Part shown: positions 25,783 through 33,101 of the stretch, piece by piece | How positions within the stretch are numbered: position 1 is the stretch's first letter | Layout: every line of letters starts with the position of its first letter | Assembly (NCBI GenBank): GCA_000431315.1 | Contig: HF989722.1 | Location: forward strand, 1-53,928 | Reading direction: 5' to 3' | From: Brachyspira sp. CAG:484 | Lineage (GTDB): Bacteria > Cyanobacteriota > Vampirovibrionia > Gastranaerophilales > Gastranaerophilaceae | Length of the DNA stretch: 53,928 nucleotides | Translations under genes and position numbers: made by a program | The notes under the pieces: generated by a model | Database searches by the model: none | Seen by the model: the letters and a program-made list of their open reading frames with translations, nothing else | What the model was told of the DNA's origin: nothing

Positions 25783-27048
25783 CTAAATTTTATCAAATCC
25801 TGTATATTTTCTGAGAACTTCCGGAATGATAATTGAACCATCCTCTTGCTGGTAGTTTTCTACAATTGCAGCAAAAGTTCTTCCAACAGCAAGACCTGAT
25901 CCGTTAATTGTATGTACAAACTGAACTTTTCCGGTTTCTTTATCTCTGTATCTAATATTAGCACGTCTTGCCTGATAGTCGCCATAGTTTGAACAGCTTG
26001 AAATTTCCTTATAAGTACCATAAGACGGCATCCAAACTTCTAAATCCCAGCATTTATTTGCAGAGAAGCCAATATCAGCTGTACATAAAGCCTCACGTCT
26101 ATATGGAAGTTCAAGAAGTTGAAGCATTTTTTCTGCATCTTCTGTTAATTTTTCATGTTCATCCGGACTAGACTGCGGTGTACACAATTTTACAAGTTCT
26201 ACTTTATTAAACTGGTGAACCCTGATAAGTCCTCTGGTATCTTTACCTGCAGAGCCTGCTTCTCTTCTAAAGCAAGGAGTATATGCAGTCATATACATTG
26301 GAAGCTGGTCTTCGGAGAGGATTTCTCCTGAATAAATATTAGTAACAGGAACCTCTGCTGTAGGGATAAGATATAAATCTTCGTCAACACATTTATACAT
26401 ATCTTCTGCAAACTTAGGAAGCTGTCCTGTGCCGGTCATAGTAGCAGCATTAGCCATAAACGGCGGTAAAATTTCTTCATACCCTTGCTCTCCTGTGTGG
26501 TAATCAAGGAAAAAGTTTATAATAGCACGTTCAAGCTTTGCACCTTTACCACGGTAAAGCGTAAAGCGGCTCTGCGAAAGTTTCACGCCTCTTTCAAAGT
26601 CAACAAGATTTTTTTCTTCGCATATATCCCAGTGAGCCTTAAATTCAAAATCAAATTTTCTCGGTTCTCCCCACTTGTACACTTCAACATTATCATCCTC
26701 AGAAGCGCCGATTGGGGTTGTTTCATCAGGAATATTAGGAATATGAAGAAGTAAATCGCGTTGTTTTGCATCAAGAGCCGACTGCTTTTCTTCTAATTCT
26801 TTTATATCATCGCCTATTTTTTTAACTTCAGCCTGAACAGCATCGGTATTTTCACCTTTTTTCTTCAACTCGCCGATCATCTGGGAATCTTTTTTTCTTT
26901 TTGCTCTTAATTCATCAGCTGCAGTTTGTATTTTACGTCTTTCTTCATCAATCTTAATAACTTCATCTATTGATAACTCAGGATTTCTTCTTTTTAAAAG
27001 TTCATTTATTTTTTCAGGGTTTTCCCGGATTAGTTTTATATCAAGCAT
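25783..27048 (-). CDS. serS: Seryl-tRNA synthetase
   Basis: A 421-residue class II synthetase that charges tRNA-Ser. The N-terminal antiparallel coiled coil (about 30-100) grips the tRNA variable arm. Motif 2 is visible as FRREAGSAGKDTRGLIRVHQF, and motif 3 as NGSGLAVGRTFAAIVENYQ. Length is normal. The ribosome-binding site is GAGGA. No T-box leader is seen in the short upstream region. Confidence 0.97.
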   Translation of the reverse strand: MLDIKLIRENPEKINELLKRRNPELSIDEVIKIDEERRKIQTAADELRAKRKKDSQMIGELKKKGENTDAVQAEVKKIGDDIKELEEKQSALDAKQRDLLLHIPNIPDETTPIGASEDDNVEVYKWGEPRKFDFEFKAHWDICEEKNLVDFERGVKLSQSRFTLYRGKGAKLERAIINFFLDYHTGEQGYEEILPPFMANAATMTGTGQLPKFAEDMYKCVDEDLYLIPTAEVPVTNIYSGEILSEDQLPMYMTAYTPCFRREAGSAGKDTRGLIRVHQFNKVELVKLCTPQSSPDEHEKLTEDAEKMLQLLELPYRREALCTADIGFSANKCWDLEVWMPSYGTYKEISSCSNYGDYQARRANIRYRDKETGKVQFVHTINGSGLAVGRTFAAIVENYQQEDGSIIIPEVLRKYTGFDKI

Positions 27049-27150
27049 CTCAGTCCTCTTTCATGTTAGGTAATAAGCAAAGATATTGTAAATTAAATAC
27101 AAGTAATAATCAAGATTTAAATAATTCCGGACAATAAATCTATAGATTTA

Positions 27151-27179
27151 TTGCAAAAATTTGGAAAAAATAGGATAAT
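27151..27179 (+). promoter_or_regulatory. Promoter of the 110-residue gene
   Basis: TTGCAA (27151-27156), 17-base spacer, GATAAT (27174-27179). It lies inside the possible longer frame and so supports the start at 27199. Confidence 0.55.
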
Positions 27180-27198
27180 ATTGTTGAGGATATGTGTC

Positions 27199-27531
27199 AT
27201 GAAACTATTTAAACAACTTTCAGAAAAACTCAGTACAAAAGGCAAAAAGGTTTCAAACCAGGGAATGATAAAGCCTATAGATGTCAATTTTGATATTTCT
27301 AAAAATGAATTTTTAGACAATTTGACAAAGCATGCTGTTAAGCTTTATGAAAAAAAATGTGACATAAAAAATTTTTCAAAGCTTGTTTTATCAAATCCTG
27401 AAAATACCTCACATAACGAACTTGTAGAGGAACTATTTCAAAAAGGTGTTATTGATCCTCTTGAAGATGAAAAGCTTGAAAAACTGGCAGATAACTCCAG
27501 GTTTTTAAGGGATTTAGGTTTATTAGAATAA
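27199..27531 (+). CDS. Small protein of unknown function
   Basis: A 110-residue mostly helical, charged protein with no recognised family. The N-terminus is basic (KLFKQLSEKLSTKGKK) and the rear is acidic and Leu-rich. I chose ATG 27199 because the ribosome-binding site TGAGGA (27185-27190) is 8 bases upstream, and an in-frame TTG at 27151 is part of the -35 box. It is a single gene with its own promoter and a bidirectional terminator. Confidence 0.7.
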   Translation: MKLFKQLSEKLSTKGKKVSNQGMIKPIDVNFDISKNEFLDNLTKHAVKLYEKKCDIKNFSKLVLSNPENTSHNELVEELFQKGVIDPLEDEKLEKLADNSRFLRDLGLLE

Positions 27532-27562
27532 AAAATACCTGCTATAAAAGCAGGTATTTTTT
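27532..27562. terminator. Bidirectional terminator
   Basis: AAAATACCTGC (27532-27542) pairs with GCAGGTATTTT (27550-27560). T runs exist on both strands. It serves the plus-strand small gene and the minus-strand dehydrogenase. Confidence 0.88.
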
Positions 27563-27576
27563 ATTTGTATATTTTA

Positions 27577-28569
27577 TTATAAATTTTTGATAATAGCATC
27601 TCTAAATTCGGTAGTAGAAGCTGTTCCGCCAATATCAACAGTGCTTATACCGCTTTTTAAAGTTTTATAAAGAGCTTTCTCAATTTTTTCTGCATAAGTA
27701 TTTTCATTGATATACTTTAGCATCTCAACAGCAGACAAAAGAAGTGCTGTAGGGTTTGCTTTATTTTGCCCCTTAATATCAGGAGCTGAACCATGAACGG
27801 GTTCAAAAACAGCACAATATTCTCCAATATTTGCCCCCTGTGCAACACCTAAGCCGCCGATTAAACCGGCAGTCAAATCAGAAACTATATCACCATAAAG
27901 GTTTGGAAGTACTAATACATCAAACTGTGAAGGGTCCTGCACCAGCTGCAGACATAAATTATCCACAAGAATTTCTCTTTGTTTAATTTTAGGATAATTT
28001 TTTCCGATCTTTCTAAAACAATCCAGGAATAATCCGTCTGAAAGCTTGCAGATATTAGCTTTAGTAGCCGCACAGACTTCTTTTCTTTTATGTTTTACAG
28101 CATATTCAAAAGCGTAACGGCATATTCTTTCAGAAGCTTTTCTGGTAATAATCTTAATACTTTCCGCAGAATTTTCATCTATCTGATGTTCTACACCGGC
28201 ATATAAATCTTCGGTATTCTCTCTAACCACAACAAGATCAACGTCTTCAAATTTTGTTTTAACATTAGGAAGATTTTTGCATGGTCTGATATTTGCATAT
28301 AAGTCTAAAGCTTTTCTAAGCTGTACATTTACAGAGCGGAATCCTGTACCAATAGGGGTAGTTACAGGGGCTTTAAGGGCAATTTTATTAACCTTAATAG
28401 ATTCCAGTACTCTTGGAGGAAGCGGGGTTCCTTCTTCAGCTACAACATCAGCACCGGCAGTTTGAATATCCCAGTCAATTTTCAAACCGCTGGCATCTAT
28501 AATTCTTACAACAGCATCAGAAATTTCAGGTCCTATCCCATCTCCGTTAATTAACGTTATTGTTCTCAT
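27577..28569 (-). CDS. NAD-type isocitrate/isopropylmalate dehydrogenase family enzyme
   Basis: A 330-residue beta-decarboxylating dehydrogenase. The substrate segment SVNVQLRKALDLYANIRPC is closer to the NAD-dependent isocitrate dehydrogenases (the eukaryotic IDH3 group) than to LeuB. The metal-binding aspartates are in NLYGDIVSDLTAGLIGG. The nucleotide segment EPVHGSAPDIKGQNKANPTA is present. It would convert isocitrate to 2-oxoglutarate; homoisocitrate dehydrogenase is an alternative. The ribosome-binding site is GGAG. The upstream small gene overlaps its start by 23 bases. Confidence 0.88.
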   Translation of the reverse strand: MRTITLINGDGIGPEISDAVVRIIDASGLKIDWDIQTAGADVVAEEGTPLPPRVLESIKVNKIALKAPVTTPIGTGFRSVNVQLRKALDLYANIRPCKNLPNVKTKFEDVDLVVVRENTEDLYAGVEHQIDENSAESIKIITRKASERICRYAFEYAVKHKRKEVCAATKANICKLSDGLFLDCFRKIGKNYPKIKQREILVDNLCLQLVQDPSQFDVLVLPNLYGDIVSDLTAGLIGGLGVAQGANIGEYCAVFEPVHGSAPDIKGQNKANPTALLLSAVEMLKYINENTYAEKIEKALYKTLKSGISTVDIGGTASTTEFRDAIIKNL

Positions 28570-28771
28570 TTTTCTTACTCCTAACTATATGTAAGTATCT
28601 TTTAAATTCTTTGTAAAACCCGCAGCTTTTTACTATCAGACTTTCTTCAAGGAAAACATCACCCTGCACAAGAGCACTCAATAATGGACAGTTCAACTCT
28701 TTAACATAATTTTCACAGGTAATGCAAATATCCTCGTCCTCAATAAAAATTTTTGAATCACTGCAGTACAT
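28547..28771 (-). CDS. Small Cys-containing protein of unknown function
   Basis: A 74-residue protein with Cys at about 3, 17, 20, 28 and 51, including ICITCENY and NCPLL, which could bind a metal. No family was recognised. A full promoter lies upstream on the minus strand: TTTACA and TATAAT with 17-base spacing. The ATG is 8 bases after the -10 box, which fits a leaderless gene and argues that it is real. It overlaps the dehydrogenase start by 23 bases, so the two are probably transcribed together. Confidence 0.55.
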   Translation of the reverse strand: MYCSDSKIFIEDEDICITCENYVKELNCPLLSALVQGDVFLEESLIVKSCGFYKEFKRYLHIVRSKKNENNNVN

Positions 28772-28779
28772 ATAAAAAT

Positions 28780-28808
28780 ATTATACGCTTATTTCAGGGT
28801 TTTGTAAA
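28780..28808 (-). promoter_or_regulatory. Promoter of the small Cys protein
   Basis: Minus-strand TTTACA (28803-28808) and TATAAT (28780-28785) are 17 bases apart, 8 bases before the ATG. Confidence 0.55.
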
Positions 28809-28812
28809 TATA

Positions 28813-29064
28813 TTACTTTTTAGAAGCAGGAGGACCCGCCGGATCAATTTTCTCCTTCCATGCTCTGACAATACGTTTTTCTATTATCTGCAAATCTTTA
28901 GCATCGTATTTTTCATAATCTCTGGGCATATGTATATAACTCCATGCAGCTCTGATATGCTCTTCTGTATCAATAGGATATTTATTGTTCACCGGGTCAG
29001 CAAATTCAACACTGCCGTACTTATTTTTTCCTCTATTCGGGTAAACATCTTCTCTTTTTTCCAT
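28813..29064 (-). CDS. Small DUF6582-like protein
   Basis: An 83-residue charged protein. The segment KYPIDTEEHIRAAWSYIHMPRDYEKYDAK resembles a short helical domain (DUF6582-like) seen in phage and bacterial proteins, where KYPxDTxEHxRAA is followed by a Lys-rich helix. I chose the ATG at 29064 because GGAG lies 6 bases upstream; a longer frame to 29184 would add a hydrophobic, unlikely extension. Function is unknown. Confidence 0.68.
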   Translation of the reverse strand: MEKREDVYPNRGKNKYGSVEFADPVNNKYPIDTEEHIRAAWSYIHMPRDYEKYDAKDLQIIEKRIVRAWKEKIDPAGPPASKK

Positions 29065-29257
29065 TATTTTCTCCTTTTTCAAAGGATATAATGTTAAAAG
29101 GCAAAATAATATTCCCCGCCAGCTGTTATTCAAAGAGAATTTTGGAAATATTAAAATTTGTAACATAAATATATTAAAAAGCAATTTTGTAAGAACAAAA
29201 AACTTTATATAAGTAAGGTAGGTAAAAGGTAGTTATAAAAGTTTAAGGAAGTAAGTT

Positions 29258-30130
29258 ATGGTTATGGGAATTAGTGCAACAACCCTAAATAATGCCTGGC
29301 GCTATGTACAACGTGCAGCAAAAATTGCACCTGATTTTATTGTAGGCACAGGAAATGAAGCGTTTTCCAAAACATTAACAAATACCTTCAGAGGTGTAAA
29401 AGGTGCAGACGGGAAGCGCACAGGCGGCTTATATTTCAAAAACTTCTGGTCACAGTTCAAAAATGCTATAAAAGCTTCAGAAAAACATAATGCAAGTGTA
29501 AGAAAGCTTCATGGCGGTTTCTGGAAAGATATGTGGTATCAAATAAAAACCACACCTAAATTAATAGGAAAAGGTTGGAAGATTGGTGCAAAATCAGCTG
29601 TAACCGCTGGCAAAAACAGCTTTTTGGGCGGATTAAAAGGGTCACTTGGTGCAGTAGGGAAAAGACTTCCTTTATTAGGCGGTATTCTAATGCTTGCCGC
29701 AGAGATAAAAAATATTAATGGCGGTATGAAGGAAGGCGGTGTTATTGGCGGAGTAAAAGAAGCCGGTAAGTCTGTAGCACGAGTTGGTACAGGAATGCTG
29801 GGTATGGCTCTGGGTACAGCATTAATACCGGTTCCGGTTGTAGGAAGTATCGTTGGCTATATGGCTGGTGACTGGATTGCAAAATTAGTTGTAGGTAAAA
29901 ATTATACAGAAAGGCAACTTGAAGCAGAAGTCCAGGCTTCAGCACAGAAGGAAACAACCGGAGCGACGCAGCAGACAACAGGCAGCGTGTTTGATACAGG
30001 TACAACAAATCCATTCGCAGCCGGCACTGCAATGACTCCTCAGGAAATAATGAAACTCCAGATGCTGCTGCAATCAGGATACGGATTAGATAATGATTTC
30101 TTAGGTCAGACAATTTCATACAAAAATTAG
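29258..30130 (+). CDS. Glycine-zipper protein of unknown function (paralogue A)
   Basis: A 290-residue basic protein. The first 130 residues are helical and rich in Lys, Trp and Phe. Residues about 130-215 are hydrophobic with GxxxG-type glycine zippers (GGVIGGVKEAG, GMLGMALGTALIP, VGSIVGYMAGDWIAK) that could insert in a membrane. The tail is Gln/Thr-rich. There is no signal peptide. It shares the hydrophobic part and the GK-x-YTERQLEAE-like end with the next gene. Pore-like or envelope roles are possible but unproven. The ribosome-binding site is AAGGAAG. Confidence 0.72.
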   Translation: MVMGISATTLNNAWRYVQRAAKIAPDFIVGTGNEAFSKTLTNTFRGVKGADGKRTGGLYFKNFWSQFKNAIKASEKHNASVRKLHGGFWKDMWYQIKTTPKLIGKGWKIGAKSAVTAGKNSFLGGLKGSLGAVGKRLPLLGGILMLAAEIKNINGGMKEGGVIGGVKEAGKSVARVGTGMLGMALGTALIPVPVVGSIVGYMAGDWIAKLVVGKNYTERQLEAEVQASAQKETTGATQQTTGSVFDTGTTNPFAAGTAMTPQEIMKLQMLLQSGYGLDNDFLGQTISYKN

Positions 30131-30190
30131 GGTAAAGGGTAGCAGGTAGTTATAAAACAAATATTCCCACCCGACAAACCCAGACGGAAA

Positions 30191-30218
30191 GGCGTTAACC
30201 CCCATTAATGCCTTTTTT
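30191..30218 (+). terminator. Intrinsic terminator
   Basis: GGCGTTA (30191-30197) pairs with TAATGCC (30206-30212) with one G-U pair, followed by TTTTTT. Confidence 0.8.
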
Positions 30219-30302
30219 GTCTTGTTTAGGCAATTTTTTAAGATAGAAATACTTTATATAAATAACAGGGGAAATTTTTAAAATTATAAACATGGGGAAA
30301 AA

Positions 30303-31319
30303 ATGCCTTACGTAAATTACAATTTAACAGATTTAAACAATTTGGCTAAGTACGCAACAGGTGCTGCAATTAACCACACCGACATAAGTTTCAGTGACGG
30401 TGTAGTCGGATATGGTATTCTTGCAGGCGGCGCCAAGACAATTCAGGGCGGCAAGTGGCTCTGGAAAAATAGAAAAGACTATAAAGGCGCAATAAATACT
30501 GCCAAAGCAAACTTTAGGAAACAAGCGGCACTAGAACGCAGCCTAAAAGGTAAAAATATCTTTGAAACCACAAAGAATTTTGCCCAATACCAGAAGACAA
30601 CTCTTGAAGCAGGCAAAGCTGCAAGCGGGACAAGCAAACTTGCAAAAGCCGGTAAATTCGTTAAAGGAAACGGAGGATTTTTCCTTATTTCATTAGCATG
30701 CGAAAGTCCTAACATATATAAAACTTATAAAGAACTCGGAGCAGATAGAGGACATAAACAGCTTTTAAAATCTGCCGCAATCGTTGGAGCTGAAACCGTA
30801 GGCTATGCTGCAGGAGCAAAAGCAGGGGCTGCAATAGGCGCCTCCATAGGTACTGCAATCTGCCCTGGTATAGGAAGCGCTGTCGGTGCAGTTGCCGGAG
30901 TACTTGTCGGACTTGCAGGAAGCTGGCTTGCCGGTAAAGGTATGCGTGCTCTTGTCGGCAAAAGCGAACTGGAAATTGAAAAAGAAAATCAGGCAAGAAG
31001 AATTGTATTGCAAGCAAGTACACACCCTGAATTTAAAGAAAAACTAATGGCAAAAACAGCTGAAAAATTACTAAGTGAAGAAGCTCAATTCAATCCTGAT
31101 ACACAAATCGCATTACAGTCATTAAGGAATATTGGAGCAGATAATACAAATGAAACCGAAAATCCGGAAGAGGAAAAAGCAGCTCTTCCCCGTTCGGAAA
31201 AGCCTTCTGAAAAAAAGAAACAAAGCAGCATTGATAAAAAGCTGGATGATTTTGCCAGAAGAATAAATTCTAACGGATTTTCTGCTTCGTACCCGATGAT
31301 GCTTGGTTTAACAACATAA
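30303..31319 (+). CDS. Glycine-zipper protein of unknown function (paralogue B)
   Basis: A 338-residue basic protein. It has a helical Lys-rich front, then a strongly hydrophobic Ala/Gly block (about 165-220). The block carries repeated GxxxG units: YAAGAKAGAAIGASIGTAI and GIGSAVGAVAGVLVGLAG. LAGKGMRALVGKSELEIEKE follows and matches the end of paralogue A. The charged tail ends in SYPMMLGLTT. Proteins with such blocks can form membrane assemblies or be secreted effectors; neither is shown here. The upstream AT-rich stretch and the repeat at 30144 resemble the leader of paralogue A. Confidence 0.72.
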   Translation: MPYVNYNLTDLNNLAKYATGAAINHTDISFSDGVVGYGILAGGAKTIQGGKWLWKNRKDYKGAINTAKANFRKQAALERSLKGKNIFETTKNFAQYQKTTLEAGKAASGTSKLAKAGKFVKGNGGFFLISLACESPNIYKTYKELGADRGHKQLLKSAAIVGAETVGYAAGAKAGAAIGASIGTAICPGIGSAVGAVAGVLVGLAGSWLAGKGMRALVGKSELEIEKENQARRIVLQASTHPEFKEKLMAKTAEKLLSEEAQFNPDTQIALQSLRNIGADNTNETENPEEEKAALPRSEKPSEKKKQSSIDKKLDDFARRINSNGFSASYPMMLGLTT

Positions 31320-31324
31320 AAAAA

Positions 31325-31353
31325 AAAAGAACTGATTAAATCAGTTCTTTTTT
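31325..31353. terminator. Bidirectional terminator
   Basis: AAAAGAACTGA pairs with TCAGTTCTTTT around TTAAA. T runs exist on both strands, serving the gene at 30303 and the small minus-strand gene at 31359. Confidence 0.88.
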
Positions 31354-31358
31354 AGTTT

Positions 31359-31517
31359 TTAAAGTTTTGTCAACAGTTCATTTTCTTTCGTAAATCCGCA
31401 TTCAATTACGTTATTAAAGAACTTTTCCAATGCGCAGGAAATCTCATCTTTCATTTCTTCTTTAATTTCTTCACGTGCCTGATTGAATGACATACGAAAC
31501 AATTCATCATAATCCAT
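31359..31517 (-). CDS. Small 52-residue acidic helical protein
   Basis: An open frame of 52 codons starting MDYDELFRMSFNQAREEIK and ending NELLTKL. It is helical, acidic and has two Cys (28 and 40). GGGAG lies 11 bases before the ATG, and the stop is 6 bases from a terminator that works in this direction. Residue pattern and placement suggest a true small gene. No family was recognised. It is divergent from the kinase-like gene at 31681. Confidence 0.55.
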   Translation of the reverse strand: MDYDELFRMSFNQAREEIKEEMKDEISCALEKFFNNVIECGFTKENELLTKL

Positions 31518-31680
31518 AAGTTACATAACTCCCATTTGACTATCACATAAATAGTTACGGCACTATTTTGATAAAACTTTAATATTATAAAGTTTTTTGT
31601 TACAAAATTTATAAATATTAGAAAATAATTTTCCTTTAAAGTACAATATAAAAATAGGTGGAAAAGGAATTAGAAAAGCT

Positions 31681-32517
31681 ATGACAACAAGTTTTCATTT
31701 AACCAGTTATGATTATTATTCCAGCAGGAATGATATGGAAGTTATTTCAAACATTGTAGAATCATTGAAAAAAATTCTGGAAGAAGATAAACGCGAACCC
31801 CAGCCGTTATTTTTGAAAACATCTGACAATCTTATTTTAAATATTGCCAGAAAAGTTGTTCAGGAAAAGAAAAAAACATTCCTTATTGGTATAACCGGCG
31901 AGAGTGCTTCCGGGAAAACAGTCTTTGTAGATAATACAATAAAAGCCTGCGTTAAAGATAAACGGGAAGGTATCTATACAGTAATCAGATGTGATGATTA
32001 CTACAAAGATACATCAAAAGAACTTAAAGCTGCCGGAAGTTACGAAGAACTTTTTAAAACAGGCTTTAGTTTTGATACTCCTGAGGCAATTGACCTTGAA
32101 TTAATGAAAAAACACTTAATGGGATTAAAAAAGGGTGAAACTATAGTATCTCCGGATTATAACTTCGTAACCTGCGAATCTAATCCTGACGGGGAAATTA
32201 AAAAGCCGGCTAAAGTAGTTTTAACAGAAGGGCTGTATGTATTGAATGAAGGCCTTAGAGATATTATGGATGTAAAAGTTTACGTTTATACTCCGCTCGA
32301 AGTAATAAAAGACCGCTGGTACAAAAGAGCTGCATTGCGCGGAAAAACAGGAAAAGCAGCAGACTTGCAATTCCAGGATGTAAACAGAACCGCCCAGCAG
32401 TATATCAGACCTGCATATCAAATCTCTGATGCAGTTATAAACGGAATGGTGTCACAACAATATATCCAAGATATTACAGACAGGATATTTAATACTTTAA
32501 AAAATATAGAATACTAA
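31681..32517 (+). CDS. Uridine kinase-like P-loop kinase
   Basis: A 278-residue protein of the uridine kinase/phosphoribulokinase group. The Walker A motif GESASGKT is at 73-80. It continues with VIRCDDYYKD, FDTPEAIDLELM and VLTEGLYVL (Walker B region), and a lid-like DRWYKRAALRGKTG. An N-terminal extension of about 60 residues is not part of the core. It may phosphorylate uridine/cytidine, but the core differs enough from Udk that another small-molecule substrate is possible. It is a single-gene unit with ribosome-binding site AAAGGA. Confidence 0.82.
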   Translation: MTTSFHLTSYDYYSSRNDMEVISNIVESLKKILEEDKREPQPLFLKTSDNLILNIARKVVQEKKKTFLIGITGESASGKTVFVDNTIKACVKDKREGIYTVIRCDDYYKDTSKELKAAGSYEELFKTGFSFDTPEAIDLELMKKHLMGLKKGETIVSPDYNFVTCESNPDGEIKKPAKVVLTEGLYVLNEGLRDIMDVKVYVYTPLEVIKDRWYKRAALRGKTGKAADLQFQDVNRTAQQYIRPAYQISDAVINGMVSQQYIQDITDRIFNTLKNIEY

Positions 32518-32520
32518 AAA

Positions 32521-32540
32521 GAGCCGGACTAACCCGGCTC
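32521..32540. terminator. GC-rich hairpin between convergent genes
   Basis: GAGCCGG (32521-32527) pairs with CCGGCTC (32534-32540). The T tail is weak on the plus strand. Confidence 0.6.
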
Positions 32541-32561
32541 TCAAAGTATTTATAAACGTTT

Positions 32562-32927
32562 TTAGTCCATACAAGGGCACTTTGGTTCTGCAATATAAAT
32601 TCTCTGTGCAGGAATATTAGCCCTTTGGCATCCGCAATCACATTTAGGGAAAGCCTTAACGCAGGTCGGGCAGACAGGAGCAGCTGCACCTGTACAGGTA
32701 TCACATTCCTTAACCTTAACTTTGCAAGGATCACAGTTTTTAAAACCTTTAAAAGGGTTTAAACTGAAACTTGTTTTATTTTCGCCAATGCCGATATAAG
32801 GCAGAGGGTTAAGGTAGGACAGATAAGGCAGCGGGTTTAAGCTTTGAATACCCTGCCATGCAAAAGCACCCTGTGCCGGTACAAACAATATACTAAAAAC
32901 GCCTAAATACATCAAAAATCTTTTCAT
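32562..32927 (-). CDS. Exported Cys-rich small protein
   Basis: A 121-residue protein with a signal peptide (MKRFLMYLGVFSILFVPAQ, cleavage after GAFA). The mature part has a repeated Leu-Asn-Pro-Leu-Pro-Tyr segment. Its rear half has paired cysteines (CDPCKV, CDTCTG, CPTCV, CDCGC, CPCM), giving at least ten Cys that could form disulfides or bind metal. No family was recognised. I chose the ATG at 32927 because AAGGAG is 7 bases upstream; an earlier ATG at 32951 lacks one. An inverted repeat sits at its promoter. Confidence 0.75.
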   Translation of the reverse strand: MKRFLMYLGVFSILFVPAQGAFAWQGIQSLNPLPYLSYLNPLPYIGIGENKTSFSLNPFKGFKNCDPCKVKVKECDTCTGAAAPVCPTCVKAFPKCDCGCQRANIPAQRIYIAEPKCPCMD

Positions 32928-32991
32928 ACATATCTCCTTAAAATTTTTCAATAACCTTCCGGTTACATATCTATTTTAAACTTTTGAAAAG

Positions 32992-33050
32992 ATTATACGA
33001 TAGCCGTTCGGATTATGAATATTAAACAAACCTACTAGTATAAACGGCTA
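32992..33050 (-). promoter_or_regulatory. Promoter region with inverted repeat, for the Cys-rich gene
   Basis: TAGCCGTT (33001-33008) is perfectly inverted at 33043-33050, with 34 bases between. On the minus strand the inner copy abuts TATAAT (32992-32997). It may be an operator or a looping site. Confidence 0.4.
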
Positions 33051-33082
33051 AAAAAAGAGCCTGAAAATATCAGGCTCTTTTT
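33051..33082. terminator. Intrinsic terminator of the SLH gene
   Basis: The arms AAAGAGCCTGA and TCAGGCTCTTT flank a 5-base loop. A/T runs on both sides allow it to act on either strand, chiefly the minus-strand SLH gene. Confidence 0.88.
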
Positions 33083-33101
33083 AATATGTCTTTAGAAGCT
33101 A

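Noticed and set aside
27049..27120. Possible T-box leader for serS
   Set aside because: The region is too short and lacks the conserved T-box core sequence.
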